A stretch of 64,000 nucleotides of DNA from Alteromonadaceae bacterium 2753L.S.0a.02 (GTDB lineage Bacteria > Pseudomonadota > Gammaproteobacteria > Pseudomonadales > Cellvibrionaceae), in NCBI GenBank assembly GCA_007827375.1, contig VISH01000002.1, forward strand, positions 1,203,001 to 1,267,000, written 5' to 3'. Below, piece after piece: positions 1-9,077 of the stretch. The translations under genes were made by a program, and so were the position numbers. The first letter of the stretch is position 1; each line of letters starts with the position of its first letter. The notes under the pieces are model-generated. The model did no database searches and had not been told where the DNA came from. It worked only from the letters and a program-made list of their open reading frames with translations.

Positions 1-2
1 TG

Positions 3-875
3 CCGGGTACGCCAGTGCTAAGTTTTGGGACTGCGGGCTGTAATTTGGCTTGTAAATTCTGCCAGAACTGGGATATGAGCAAATCTCGTGAAATGGATAC
101 CTTGAGCTCGCAGGCAATGCCCGAGGAATTGGCATTAAAAGCTGCACAGCTGGGCTGTCGTTCGGTGGCTTTTACCTACAATGACCCTGTTATTTTTCAC
201 GAATACGCTATTGATACCGCACAGGCGTGCGCGGCGCATGGCGTTAAATCCGTTGCGGTAACTGCGGGCTATATGGCGCCCACTGCTCGTATCGAATTTT
301 TTAAATATATGGACGCCGCGAATATTGATTTAAAAGCGTTTAACCCCACGTTCTATAAAAATATGTGCGGTGCGCATCTCGAAGATGTATTGCAAACACT
401 GTGTTACGTGAAGCATGAAACAAAAACCTGGTTGGAGATAACTACTTTACTTATTCCAGACGAAAACGATTCACCCTCTGAATTACATGACTTGTGCGAA
501 TGGCTGGCAGATAATCTTGGGCTACAGGTGCCCTTGCACTTCACCGCGTTTCACCCCGACTGGAAAATGCGCGACAAACCCCGCACCCCAGTGGCGACCC
601 TTGAACGCGCCAGAAATATTGCATTGGAGGTGGGGTTGCAGTTTGTTTATACCGGCAATGTCCACGACAGCAAGGGTGGAAGTACCTGGTGTCCGCAATG
701 CAACAAACGGCTTATTGCCCGGGATTGGTACGAGTTGGGGGAATGGCATCTAAACGTCAACGATGAAAGCTCCGCAGCGCGCTGCGCTTTTTGCGACGCT
801 GAGATTGTCGGTGTTTTTGATGCGGCACCAGGCGCTTGGGGAGCCAGGCGTATGCGCGTCGAAATGTCTCAGTAA
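3..875 (+). CDS. amrS: AmmeMemoRadiSam-type radical SAM enzyme (AmrS-like), 5' end outside window
   Basis: The reading frame is open from the window edge, so the gene begins upstream and about 290 C-terminal residues are visible. A radical SAM cluster motif C-x3-C-x2-C (GCNLACKFCQNWD) lies at visible residues 13, 17 and 20. That spacing and the following QNWD are typical of AmmeMemoRadiSam radical SAM proteins related to PflA activases. A Cys-rich C-terminal part (CPQC, CAFC) resembles the extra metal site seen in this family. The reaction is not established for most members. The usual partners (AmmeMemoRadiSam proteins A and B) are not visible and could lie upstream. The GTG at position 15 is internal and not a real start. 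Family call fairly sure; substrate unknown. Confidence 0.8.
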   Translation, partial: PGTPVLSFGTAGCNLACKFCQNWDMSKSREMDTLSSQAMPEELALKAAQLGCRSVAFTYNDPVIFHEYAIDTAQACAAHGVKSVAVTAGYMAPTARIEFFKYMDAANIDLKAFNPTFYKNMCGAHLEDVLQTLCYVKHETKTWLEITTLLIPDENDSPSELHDLCEWLADNLGLQVPLHFTAFHPDWKMRDKPRTPVATLERARNIALEVGLQFVYTGNVHDSKGGSTWCPQCNKRLIARDWYELGEWHLNVNDESSAARCAFCDAEIVGVFDAAPGAWGARRMRVEMSQ

Positions 876-900
876 ATCAATGCTCCATTTTTGATTGGAC

Positions 901-1698
901 TTATACCAATAAGAAAAATTTCGCACGTGCCAGGTAGGCTTTGCGATCTGCCAAGCCGTTGGTGCCACCGTTAATTTTTCGGGTAATTGCCTCGACGTCG
1001 TCTTCGTCTGCAAGCGCGTTAAGCGCGTGCTTATCCCAAAACCACAAGCTCACGTCCAGGGCATAAACCGGATTATTTGATACCAAATGTTCATTGGGTC
1101 GGGTGAGCAGGTCCAGGTTAGCGTGTTCCGAATAGGCCGCGTAATTTGCGCGACCGGTTAATTGAATTAAGCCGCGACCTTTAAAGCGTTTGCCATCACC
1201 GGGTTCTGTGTTACCCAAATCTGCGCGGCCTTCGTAATCTTCACCGCTGGCAATTTCCTCGGTGTAAGTAAATGACAAACTCTCATGCCCCAGTTGCGCC
1301 AGAAAATGCGCGATTCGCAATGGTGAGCTAATTTGGTAATTGGGCATTTCTGAATTTAACAGCGGTTGAAAAGTCTCAATTTTGGAATGGCTGCCGTGAG
1401 CCATGATGGCAATCAGTGCATCCAGGCTGAGATGCAGGTCTTTTATAATATGCTGGCTTAGGGCGGCAATTGTGTTGCCGTTAGGATCAATGCGTCCGTC
1501 CGGGTTGGCAAGCCCAACGACTTTTTCCTGAAAAAGCTTTATCGCCGCCAATGTGCTGTTGCCCGCTAGGCCATCGACACTTAACTTGCGAGCTAATTGA
1601 AAATCGGGGTGTTCAACCAGGTTTAGTGCCGCTTGAATCACTTTTACGTCGGTTTGTTCATCACTGCCGTTGCTGCCTACGCTGTTGAGTATGGCCAT
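901..1698 (-). CDS. GH19-family muramidase/chitinase-like protein with N-terminal peptidoglycan-binding domain
   Basis: This 265-residue protein has a PG_binding_1-like N-terminal domain (about residues 1-85, with VDGLAGNSTLAAIKLFQ) and a GH19-type catalytic domain (about 90-265). The GH19 signature FKGRGLIQLTGRANY is at 172-186. The likely catalytic acid is Glu139 in the LGHES segment, with further Glu residues at 147-148. No signal peptide is visible. That fits a phage-type endolysin, a secretion-system effector or a cytosolic remnant better than a secreted chitin-degrading enzyme. No holin, spanin or other phage gene is adjacent. It ends 26 bp from the convergent radical SAM gene. Peptidoglycan is the more likely substrate because of the binding domain, but chitin cannot be excluded. 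Confidence 0.75.
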   Translation of the reverse strand: MAILNSVGSNGSDEQTDVKVIQAALNLVEHPDFQLARKLSVDGLAGNSTLAAIKLFQEKVVGLANPDGRIDPNGNTIAALSQHIIKDLHLSLDALIAIMAHGSHSKIETFQPLLNSEMPNYQISSPLRIAHFLAQLGHESLSFTYTEEIASGEDYEGRADLGNTEPGDGKRFKGRGLIQLTGRANYAAYSEHANLDLLTRPNEHLVSNNPVYALDVSLWFWDKHALNALADEDDVEAITRKINGGTNGLADRKAYLARAKFFLLV

Positions 1699-1760
1699 CG
1701 TAATTCCTTGTGGGCGGGGGAGTTATAACGAAATTTTAGAGGGGTTTGGAGCGGATTTAA

Positions 1761-1787
1761 AGCGGCACGATTCTGTGTCGTGCCGCT
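1761..1787 (-). terminator. Hairpin downstream of the GH51 gene
   Basis: A perfect 10-bp stem (AGCGGCACGA / TCGTGCCGCT) with a 7-nt loop begins 14 bp past the GH51 stop codon. On the minus strand it is followed only by a short T stretch (TTTAAAT). It is a plausible but not strong intrinsic terminator. Confidence 0.55.
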
Positions 1788-1800
1788 CCTGAATCAAATA

Positions 1801-3354
1801 TTAATCGAGCTGGACTACCATTACTGATTTGGCCGGAAGCTGCAATACCAACTTGCCGTTTTCGGCCTTATAGGAAATTTTTCTGGGTTCCAGACTGTGC
1901 GGATTTTTAAAGGTGTTGTGTGCGTCCATTTCCTCGGCTGTAAGGAGTTGGCCCTTGGCACGTTTCGCATTACCTGCATCAACCATTACCGCTTTAGCCT
2001 GGGTGGGGTGCAAATTGCTTAGCGCCAGATAGGTTTTGCCGTTTTTGGCGATTGCGGCGGACGCGCTCAAACCGGGAACAGATCTGTCACCCACACTGTA
2101 TTCGTCGCTTCCCGAAATGGTCACCGGCAACGAGGTGGCATCCTGAAATGGAATGTACATTTTGAACACATGGTAGGTGGGGGTGAGAATCATTTTTTCT
2201 TTGTCGGTGAGAATCATCGCCTGTAATACGTTAACCATTTGGGCGATGTTGGTCATTTGCACGCGCTCGGCATACTTATGGAATATGTTGAGGTTAAGCG
2301 CGGCAACCAGCGCATCGCGCAGGCTGTTTTGCTGGAACAGGAAACCGGGGTTGTCGCCCTGCTCGGTATCAAACCATGTGCCCCATTCATCAACATAAAA
2401 ACCGACTTTCTTCTCGGGGTCGTACTTGTCCATGATGGCGATATTCTGCTGAATGAACCCCTCAATACGCAGGGTTTGCCAGAGTGTAGAAAACCATTCT
2501 TGCTCCGAGAAATTTAACGCCGCGCCATGTTTGTCCCAGTTACCGGTAGGTAGCGTGTAGTAGTGATGGCTAATGGCATTCATACGTACACTCCAGGTAA
2601 CAGGCACTTCCTTCATAAGCGTTTCGGTCCACTCTGTTTGGTCGGTGTGGCCGCCGCTGGCAATCATAATAGGTTTGTTGTCTGTAGGGGTTTTCGCGAA
2701 ACTCGCCCAATGCTTGTACAGATCGGCATAGTAGCCGGGGCGCATGGTTCCGCCACAGCCCCAACTCTCGTTACCGATGGCAAAATAATGGACTTTCCAG
2801 GGTTTTTCCCGTCCATTGGCGCGCCGCAGATTTGCCAGGGTGGAATCGCTGTCGGATGTCATGTATTCCAGCCAGGCGGCCATTTCCCTGGGTGAACCGG
2901 TGCCGAGGTTGGCGTTGATATAAACTTCAGCGCCCAGCATTTCCGCCAAGTCCATAAATTCATGGGTGCCGAAGGCGTTGTCGTCGATAACGCCGCCCCA
3001 GGTGGTATTCACGGTCTTGCTGCGTTGCTCCCTTGGTCCAACCGCATCTTGCCAGTGGTATTCATCGGCAAAGCAGCCGCCAGGCCAGCGTAACAAAGGC
3101 ACTTTAAGCTCTTTCAGAGCTTTGAGAACGTCTTTGCGGTAGCCTTTGGTGTTGGGGATCTTGGAATCCTCGCCTACCCAAATACCTTCGTAAATGCCCC
3201 GCCCCAGATGTTCCATAAACTGGCCGTAAATGTTGCGATGAATCGTGGCCCCTGGGTCGTTTGTAGCGATGCTAACCTTGGTCTCAGCGAAACTGTGCAG
3301 TGAACTCAGAAATATAAATACCAAACAAGTAATGTTTCGAATAAATGAAAACAT
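1801..3354 (-). CDS. Secreted GH51 alpha-L-arabinofuranosidase
   Basis: 517 residues, with an N-terminal signal peptide (hydrophobic residues 8-22, likely cleavage after SFA). GH51 enzymes remove alpha-L-arabinofuranosyl side groups from arabinoxylan or arabinan with retention. The acid/base is Glu196 in GNESWGCGG and the nucleophile is Glu323 in YVDEWGTWFD. The RWPGGCFADEYHW segment at 89-101 is also characteristic. Length and architecture (TIM barrel plus C-terminal beta domain) match the family. The export signal implies work in the periplasm or outside the cell. A strong sigma70 promoter lies directly upstream. No other arabinan gene is adjacent, so it is probably a single-gene transcript in a wider polysaccharide-degrading regulon. 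Confidence 0.92.
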   Translation of the reverse strand: MFSFIRNITCLVFIFLSSLHSFAETKVSIATNDPGATIHRNIYGQFMEHLGRGIYEGIWVGEDSKIPNTKGYRKDVLKALKELKVPLLRWPGGCFADEYHWQDAVGPREQRSKTVNTTWGGVIDDNAFGTHEFMDLAEMLGAEVYINANLGTGSPREMAAWLEYMTSDSDSTLANLRRANGREKPWKVHYFAIGNESWGCGGTMRPGYYADLYKHWASFAKTPTDNKPIMIASGGHTDQTEWTETLMKEVPVTWSVRMNAISHHYYTLPTGNWDKHGAALNFSEQEWFSTLWQTLRIEGFIQQNIAIMDKYDPEKKVGFYVDEWGTWFDTEQGDNPGFLFQQNSLRDALVAALNLNIFHKYAERVQMTNIAQMVNVLQAMILTDKEKMILTPTYHVFKMYIPFQDATSLPVTISGSDEYSVGDRSVPGLSASAAIAKNGKTYLALSNLHPTQAKAVMVDAGNAKRAKGQLLTAEEMDAHNTFKNPHSLEPRKISYKAENGKLVLQLPAKSVMVVQLD

Positions 3355-3387
3355 GGGGAATATCCACTTTTATTTTTAGTTACATAG

Positions 3388-3416
3388 ATTATAAGTTGTG
3401 CCTCAATGCTTGACAA
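3388..3416 (-). promoter_or_regulatory. Sigma70-type promoter of the GH51 gene
   Basis: On the minus strand the -35 element TTGTCA (3411-3416) and the perfect -10 element TATAAT (3388-3393) are separated by exactly 17 bp. Transcription would start near 3381, giving a leader of about 27 nt before the GH51 start codon. Confidence 0.65.
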
Positions 3417-3523
3417 AACTTCAATTGATTAGTAACTCGCTGGTCACTGCCTATACTAAAAGTGTCGTTATCATTCATTTTTAGCGAGAACCTATCGGCT
3501 TGAAGGACTGTTGCGGGAGATAA

Positions 3524-5128
3524 TTGAAATTTATGCGGTATATGCTTGCCTATTCAGTGAATAACCTTGTGCGAACACTCGGAATTAAGTCTGTTGCCGG
3601 GCAATTTAGCCTGGCGTTTATTGCGATTATAGCCTGTGCATTGGTTTCCGCCGGTTCACTTTACCTCACTTTATCGGCCAGCGCAGACACTGTGAATATT
3701 GCCGGTCGACAACGTATGCTGAGCCAGCGCCTCGCCAAAGAAGCCTTGCTGACAGCGCAGGGAGGAGCAGATAAATCGGTGATGCAGGCAACCATTCGTT
3801 TGTTTGAGACCTCGCAGCGCCAGCTGCTCAATGGCGACTCCGCTCAGGGGATTAATCCCCCTGCCACCGAACAAATATACAAACAATTAAAAAAAGTGGA
3901 ATCACTGTGGCAGAAATACAAAAGCACCATACTCGACTATGTCGCAAGCGGAGATAAAGCGAAGCTGACGCAACTTCAGGCGGAGAGCGTTACGGTTTTA
4001 ACGGAAATGAATGCAGCGGTTGGTATGATCGCCAGCAACTCCAATAAAGAATTAAGCTACCAGCAATGGCTCAGCCTGCTAATGGCCGCAGCGATTATTT
4101 TAATTGCCGTTATCGGTCAATATTTGGGAATGTATTGGTTGATGGAGCAGATCCATTTGTTGGGGGATCGACTGCTGAAAGTTGCGCGCGGTGATTTTAG
4201 CGAAAAAATCGAAGCACAAGCCAGCGAAAATGAAGTGGGTGAGATGTTCCTCGCCTATAACTCAATGGTTGCGCAAGTGGGTGGGATAGTTAATTCGGTG
4301 AAAACGCTGGCAGAAAGCGTTTCCGAACAGGCGGGTGCTTTAATGACAGAAGCGCAGTCTGCTGAACGCTATGTCAACGCACAAAATAAAGAGTTGGAGC
4401 AGGTTGCAACGGCGATGAATGAAATGACCGCAACGGTTAACGAAGTTGCAGGTCATGCGGAGGAGGCAGCCGCCAACGCCAATAGCGCCGGCGATGAAGC
4501 CAACAACGGTTATAAAATTGTTGACCAATCTTACTCTAACACCGAAGCCATGAATGCCAGTTTGAGCGCTGCGGTGGGAGTTATGGAAGAGCTCAACAAA
4601 GACTCACAACAGATTGGTCAGGTGCTCACGGTAATCACCGGTATTGCAGAACAAACCAATTTATTGGCGCTTAACGCGGCAATCGAAGCTGCTCGCGCGG
4701 GCGAACAGGGCAGGGGTTTTGCGGTAGTTGCGGACGAAGTACGCACCCTTGCACAAAAAACACAGGTGTCCACGGAAGAAATTCAGGCCATTATAGAGAG
4801 GCTGCAAAACCAAACAGTGAAGGCTGTAGACGTAGTGCAGAAAAGCACTGGCGCTGCGCAGCGGAGTTCTGAACAAATGGCACACGCCAACGCCGCGTTG
4901 CAACGTATTGTGGATTCTGTTTCGAATATACAGCAGATGAGTACGCTTATTGCCACCGCAGCTTCGGAGCAGTCCCATGTTGCCGCCGAAATAGACAGTA
5001 ATATTACCAGCGTATCTGCTGCAGCTTCAGAAACTACCCAGGTTGCCACCCATGTGCGTGAACATGCAACGGGCATCAATCGCGATATTATCAAACTGCA
5101 CGAATCGGTCGCAGCGCTGAAATTTTAG
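3524..5128 (+). CDS. Methyl-accepting chemotaxis protein with PilJ-type sensor domain
   Basis: 534-residue chemoreceptor. Transmembrane segment 1 is at about 27-50. The periplasmic sensor carries the PilJ-family motif AGRQRMLSQRLAKE (60-73), known from pilus-linked and nitrate/nitrite sensors. Transmembrane segment 2 is at about 182-206, followed by HAMP (about 203-256) and a long coiled coil with the receptor tip at about 374-410 (EQTNLLALNAAIEAARAGEQ). No C-terminal CheR/CheB-binding pentapeptide is present. The chosen start is TTG at 3524, four bases after GGGAG (3515-3519). ATG at 3533 is an in-frame alternative three residues in. No che genes are adjacent, so it is an orphan receptor working with a distant pathway. 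Confidence 0.92.
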   Translation: MKFMRYMLAYSVNNLVRTLGIKSVAGQFSLAFIAIIACALVSAGSLYLTLSASADTVNIAGRQRMLSQRLAKEALLTAQGGADKSVMQATIRLFETSQRQLLNGDSAQGINPPATEQIYKQLKKVESLWQKYKSTILDYVASGDKAKLTQLQAESVTVLTEMNAAVGMIASNSNKELSYQQWLSLLMAAAIILIAVIGQYLGMYWLMEQIHLLGDRLLKVARGDFSEKIEAQASENEVGEMFLAYNSMVAQVGGIVNSVKTLAESVSEQAGALMTEAQSAERYVNAQNKELEQVATAMNEMTATVNEVAGHAEEAAANANSAGDEANNGYKIVDQSYSNTEAMNASLSAAVGVMEELNKDSQQIGQVLTVITGIAEQTNLLALNAAIEAARAGEQGRGFAVVADEVRTLAQKTQVSTEEIQAIIERLQNQTVKAVDVVQKSTGAAQRSSEQMAHANAALQRIVDSVSNIQQMSTLIATAASEQSHVAAEIDSNITSVSAAASETTQVATHVREHATGINRDIIKLHESVAALKF

Positions 5129-5146
5129 CGCGGGCATTGCTCGCGC
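5128..5146 (+). terminator. Possible hairpin after the chemoreceptor gene
   Basis: An 8-bp stem with one G-U pair (GCGCGGGC / GCTCGCGC, 3-nt loop) begins on the last base of the stop codon. No T run follows, so termination is uncertain. Confidence 0.3.
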
Positions 5147-5250
5147 CGCCCAATAAAAAATAATATGCCAGAATCTGCTTTTATACCTGATTGATCCATT
5201 GCCTTAAAGCACACGTACATGCATAAAATCGCTGTTGAGAAGGTGACTGT

Positions 5251-5805
5251 ATGCGAGTTTTTACGAGGGCAAAGGGAACAGTTTTTTTATTATTGTTCGT
5301 GGTGTTGTGCATCTCAGGCTGTTCGTCTGTATCCATTGAAACTTATCGGAACAATCTACCTGTCATTAACGTTAAATCTTTCTTTAACGGCAAATTAAGC
5401 GCCCATGGAATTGTCAAAAATCGCAGCGGCAAAGTTATTCGTTATTTTAATGCCACCATAAAGGCTTATTGGACACCGGAGGGGAATGGAATCCTGGATG
5501 AAAATTTTTTATTCGACGATGGCGAACAACAGCGCAGGGTGTGGACATTAAAGCCTCTGCAAAACGGGAAGTACCTGGCAACTGCTGGCGATGTAGTGGG
5601 GGATTCGATACTCGATACCTCGGGTAATGCACTTTTTTTAAAATACACGCTCACAATTCCCTATAAAGAAAAACCTATGAACGTGCGTGTAGACGATCGT
5701 ATGTATTTGCTGAACGACACTACTTTGATAAATGAATCAATCATGACCAAATTTGGTTTTGAGGTGGCCTACGTTACTCTGGTGATTTCCAAACATATGA
5801 TGTGA
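5251..5805 (+). CDS. DUF3833 family lipoprotein
   Basis: 184 residues with a lipoprotein signal peptide: hydrophobic segment 10-22 and lipobox ISGC, lipidated Cys24. The mature part has the DUF3833 pattern: a conserved FFNGKLSAHGIVKNRSGKV block near the N terminus, a DG...W stretch in the middle, a GDVVG...GNALFLKY segment and a C-terminal block around MTKFGFEVAYVTL. Family function is unknown; the fold is likely a lipocalin-like beta barrel, which is my inference. A good ribosome-binding site AAGGTGA lies 5 nt before the ATG. Neighbours are unrelated, and a 62-bp gap separates it from tatD. Family call good, role unknown. Confidence 0.8.
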   Translation: MRVFTRAKGTVFLLLFVVLCISGCSSVSIETYRNNLPVINVKSFFNGKLSAHGIVKNRSGKVIRYFNATIKAYWTPEGNGILDENFLFDDGEQQRRVWTLKPLQNGKYLATAGDVVGDSILDTSGNALFLKYTLTIPYKEKPMNVRVDDRMYLLNDTTLINESIMTKFGFEVAYVTLVISKHMM

Positions 5806-5867
5806 ATTACTTGACTCTCTGCGTGGCGCGCGATTAAATCGGAGTTCTTTGTTTCAGATGTGACCCC

Positions 5868-6635
5868 ATGTTTATCGACTCGCATTGTCACCTGGATTTC
5901 GACGTATTTCGGCACGACCGTGATCTCATACTGGCGTCCTGTGCAGATGCTGGGGTCTCTAAAATATTGATGCCTGGAGTATCGCCCGAGCAGTGGGAGC
6001 GGGTCGCAGATCTGTGCAGTAATCACCAAGAACTGGTATATGCAGTGGGCTTGCATCCCTGGTGGCTCAATAAAACAAAAGAACTGGAGATGATCGCTCA
6101 GGATTTTTTACGGCACGTCGTTGTAAATAAGTGTGTAGCCATTGGTGAATGCGGTCTGGATTGTAACATCGACGTTCCATTAGAACAGCAGCTTGTTGTG
6201 TTTAATTGGCATTTAAAACAAGCGCAAAAGTTGGCTAAACCGGTAATTATTCACAGTGTGAAAGCCCATCATCACACGCTTAGTGCCTTACAGAATTTCC
6301 CAGGAGTTCGGGGGGTTGTACATGCATTTAGTGGCAGCTACGAAACCGGCATGGCATATTGGGAGAAAGGTTTCTATTTGGGAATTGGCGGTACTATTTC
6401 TTATGAACGAGCTCATAAAACCCGAAATGCTGTCGCAAAATTACCTTTGGAAGCGCTGCTTCTGGAAACCGACGCCCCCGATATGCCGTTGCAGGGAAAA
6501 CAGGGTAGTCGCAACACGCCAGAAAATTTACCGTTAGTCGCGCAGATTTTGGCACATTTAAAAAACCGTACTATCGACACGGTAGCCAACCAAACCTCCG
6601 CCAATTTTCAACAACTATTTCAATGCCGTTTGTAG
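5868..6635 (+). CDS. TatD family metal-dependent deoxyribonuclease
   Basis: 255 residues, the normal length for TatD hydrolases. The N-terminal metal-binding SHCH (His6, His8), Glu94 in the IGECGLD block, His129, His152 in VHAFSG and Asp202 in LLETDAPDMPL complete the metal site of the family. These TIM-barrel enzymes cleave DNA 3' to 5' or act in nucleic-acid or D-aminoacyl-tRNA quality control. The protein is cytosolic, with no signal peptide. Its last 21 bp overlap the end of the convergent tcdA gene, an adjacency I know from related gammaproteobacteria. It could be the YjjV-type paralogue rather than TatD itself, so no symbol is given. Confidence 0.88.
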   Translation: MFIDSHCHLDFDVFRHDRDLILASCADAGVSKILMPGVSPEQWERVADLCSNHQELVYAVGLHPWWLNKTKELEMIAQDFLRHVVVNKCVAIGECGLDCNIDVPLEQQLVVFNWHLKQAQKLAKPVIIHSVKAHHHTLSALQNFPGVRGVVHAFSGSYETGMAYWEKGFYLGIGGTISYERAHKTRNAVAKLPLEALLLETDAPDMPLQGKQGSRNTPENLPLVAQILAHLKNRTIDTVANQTSANFQQLFQCRL

Positions 6636-7409
6636 GTAGCGCTCTATTGCCCGCGAAGCTGCTACAAACCCGAAAGTGCCGGTAACCATAACCGCCGAAC
6701 CAAAGCCACCCGCGCAATCGAGCTTGGTGCCTTCCTGTAAGACTTTTTTATTGCTGCACACCGAACCATCGGGCTGTGGATACACCATCTGTTCTGTGGA
6801 ATAAACCACATCAATCCGAAATTTACGGTTTTTATTTTTAGCAAAATTATAGTGCCGATATAATTGGCTGCGCACCTTTGCAAGCATCGGGTCGGCGCTG
6901 GTTCTGCCCAGGTCATCAACGGTTACCTGTGTGGGGTCGCGTTTGCCACCGGAGGCTCCTGCCATCACCAGCCATTGTTTTTGATAACTGCAGTAGGCTG
7001 CTAGCGCCGCTTTTACCGCCACTGAGTCTATCGCATCAACCACCACATCATGTTGTTCGCCAATTAATTCATGCACGTTGTTTTTGGTTAAAAAGTCATG
7101 GATAGCGTGCAGTTTAATTTCCGGGTTAATGGCTTTCAGGCGCTCGCAGGTTACCGTATTTTTGGCTTGCCCGATATGCTGGGATAGAGCGTGTAACTGG
7201 CGGTTGGTGTTGGTTATACAGACATCATCCAACTCGATGAGGGTGAGTTCTCCCACTCCACTGCGCGCCAGTGCCTCTGCAGCCCATGTGCCCACGCCAC
7301 CGAGCCCCACAAGCGCGATATGGGCCTCGTGAAGTGCTTCAAGAGCGGCCTGACCGTGTAAGCGCGCGATTCCGCCGAAGCGGTCGAGATAATTGCGGGA
7401 GAGCGTCAT
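6615..7409 (-). CDS. tcdA: tRNA threonylcarbamoyladenosine dehydratase TcdA (CsdL)
   Basis: 264 residues from the ATG at 7409. The longer frame up to 7538 would add a 43-residue Arg-rich extension lacking family similarity and would overlap the divergent gene. E1-like ATP-dependent enzyme that cyclises t6A to ct6A at tRNA position 37. The nucleotide-binding GLGGVG is at 35-40, followed by the adenylation-fold block LIELDDVCITNTNRQ and the DAIDSVAVKAAL segment. The conserved N-terminal YLDRFGGIARL matches TcdA proteins closely. It shares a short divergent promoter region with the FMN-protein gene at 7508. Cytosolic. Confidence 0.92.
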   Translation of the reverse strand: MTLSRNYLDRFGGIARLHGQAALEALHEAHIALVGLGGVGTWAAEALARSGVGELTLIELDDVCITNTNRQLHALSQHIGQAKNTVTCERLKAINPEIKLHAIHDFLTKNNVHELIGEQHDVVVDAIDSVAVKAALAAYCSYQKQWLVMAGASGGKRDPTQVTVDDLGRTSADPMLAKVRSQLYRHYNFAKNKNRKFRIDVVYSTEQMVYPQPDGSVCSNKKVLQEGTKLDCAGGFGSAVMVTGTFGFVAASRAIERYLQTALK

Positions 7410-7507
7410 CGAACTGTCATCTTGTTGGTTGAAAGCGGCGATTCTACCGAACCTGCCCGCGACTAAAAAGGCTATAATGCGGCCCTTCCTTCGTGACGGT
7501 AAAGGCC

Positions 7508-8992
7508 ATGGAAAACGGTTTGCATCAGATTTTTTCATTTCTTACATTTTTATTTATATTTATTGTCGGTTTGGGTATCGCTGGGGTGCTAATCCTGTTT
7601 GTAATCGACATCACTCAAACGCAATCTGCGATACGCCGCAACTATCCGGTTATCGGTCGATTTCGTTATTTATTCGAGCATTTGGGGGAGTTTTTCAGGC
7701 AGTACTTTTTTGCGATGGACCGCGAGGAAATGCCATTTAATCGCGCTTTACGATCGTGGGTTTATCGCGCTGCCAAAGGGGTTTCGACCAGTGTTGCTTT
7801 TGGTTCTACACGCTTGAATGACAGAGTCGGCTCGCCACATTTTATGAATTCGGTGTTTGCCGTGCTCGAGCAGGATAAACAAACCTCGCAAGCCATAGAG
7901 TTTGGCCCCTATTGCAAAACACCCTACCTGGCATCGTCGTTTTTTAATATCTCGGGCATGAGTTATGGGGCGCTATCGCGGCCTGCGGTAACTGCGCTGG
8001 CGCAGGGGGCCGCCAAGGCTGGTTGTTGGATGAACACCGGTGAGGGAGGCACATCCAGCTATCACCTCGAAGCGGGCTGCGATTTGGTCGTGCAAATCGG
8101 AACCGCAAAATATGGCGTGCGCGACGAACACGGCAATCTTAGCGATGAAAAACTCCGTGCACTGGCGGCTCGAAGCAAGGTTAAAATGTTCGAATTAAAA
8201 CTCAGCCAGGGTGCAAAACCGGGTAAAGGCGGTATTTTACCCGCCGAAAAGGTTACTCCGGAAATTGCAGAAATACGCGGCATAGAAGCGGGCAAGGCCA
8301 GCATCAGCCCCAATCGGCACCCGGAAATCGTCGATACTGATAGCCTGTTGGATATGGTGGACCATATTCGCCGTGTGACTGGCAAGCCAACAGGTTTTAA
8401 GTTAGTTGTGGGTGCGCCTAACTGGGTTGCTGAACTGTGCGAAAAAATAATTCACCGGGGTTTGGAAGATGCGCCGGATTTTATAACCATTGACAGTGCC
8501 GATGGCGGCACCGGCGCCGCGCCGCAACCGCTTATGGACTATGTCGGCATGCCCTTGCGAGAAAGCCTGCCACTGGTTATCGACACGCTGAATCAATACG
8601 GCTTGAAAAGCCGCATTCGTGTCATCTGCTCAGGCAAGCTGATCTCACCGGGGTATGTTGCACAGGCCTTGGCAACCGGTGCCGATGTTGTTGTATCTGC
8701 GCGAGGCTTTATGTTTGCCCTGGGCTGCATTCAGGCCATGCAATGCCACAAAAATACCTGTCCTACAGGGGTTACTACGCACAATAAGCGCTTACAACGG
8801 GGTCTTGATCCCGCTGTAAAATCGCAACGGGTTGCCAACTACCACCATCAGATTGTGCACGATGTCGAAATGATTGCGCATTCTTGTGGGGTCAATCAGC
8901 CTGCGGATTTGAAGCGGGATCACGTGCGACTGGTAACCGAAAACGGCTTCTCAAAAAGTCTCGCCGAAATATTTCCAGAGCGGCGATCATAA
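7508..8992 (+). CDS. FMN-binding glutamate synthase family protein, membrane anchored
   Basis: 494 residues from ATG 7508, preceded by AAAGG; GTG 7493 would add five residues. An N-terminal transmembrane helix (about residues 9-31) precedes an FMN-binding TIM-barrel like the synthase domain of GltB (GMSYGALSRPAVTALAQGA, DSADGGTGAAPQPLMDYVG). Cys407, Cys413 and Cys418 have the C-x5-C-x4-C spacing of the 3Fe-4S site of glutamate synthase. The N-terminal glutaminase domain and the C-terminal helix of GltB are absent, so it cannot use glutamine by itself. Such stand-alone proteins are widespread but their reaction is unknown. A TATAAT -10 box is at 7473-7478, without a good -35. Confidence 0.85.
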   Translation: MENGLHQIFSFLTFLFIFIVGLGIAGVLILFVIDITQTQSAIRRNYPVIGRFRYLFEHLGEFFRQYFFAMDREEMPFNRALRSWVYRAAKGVSTSVAFGSTRLNDRVGSPHFMNSVFAVLEQDKQTSQAIEFGPYCKTPYLASSFFNISGMSYGALSRPAVTALAQGAAKAGCWMNTGEGGTSSYHLEAGCDLVVQIGTAKYGVRDEHGNLSDEKLRALAARSKVKMFELKLSQGAKPGKGGILPAEKVTPEIAEIRGIEAGKASISPNRHPEIVDTDSLLDMVDHIRRVTGKPTGFKLVVGAPNWVAELCEKIIHRGLEDAPDFITIDSADGGTGAAPQPLMDYVGMPLRESLPLVIDTLNQYGLKSRIRVICSGKLISPGYVAQALATGADVVVSARGFMFALGCIQAMQCHKNTCPTGVTTHNKRLQRGLDPAVKSQRVANYHHQIVHDVEMIAHSCGVNQPADLKRDHVRLVTENGFSKSLAEIFPERRS

Positions 8993-9077
8993 TTTGTCAT
9001 TTTCTTTCCGGTGTAAAGACATATTTCGAAGCTAAGTTACGGGGTAATACAATCTTCAAATAAAAAGGATGCTCGCC

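Noticed and set aside
3410..3440. TTGACA on the plus strand as the promoter of the chemoreceptor at 3524
   Set aside because: The -10 at the right distance (TAACTC) is poor; the overlapping minus-strand promoter is much better.
7410..7538. Long N-terminal extension of TcdA
   Set aside because: It has no family similarity and would run into the divergent gene; the Met at 7409 begins the conserved domain.
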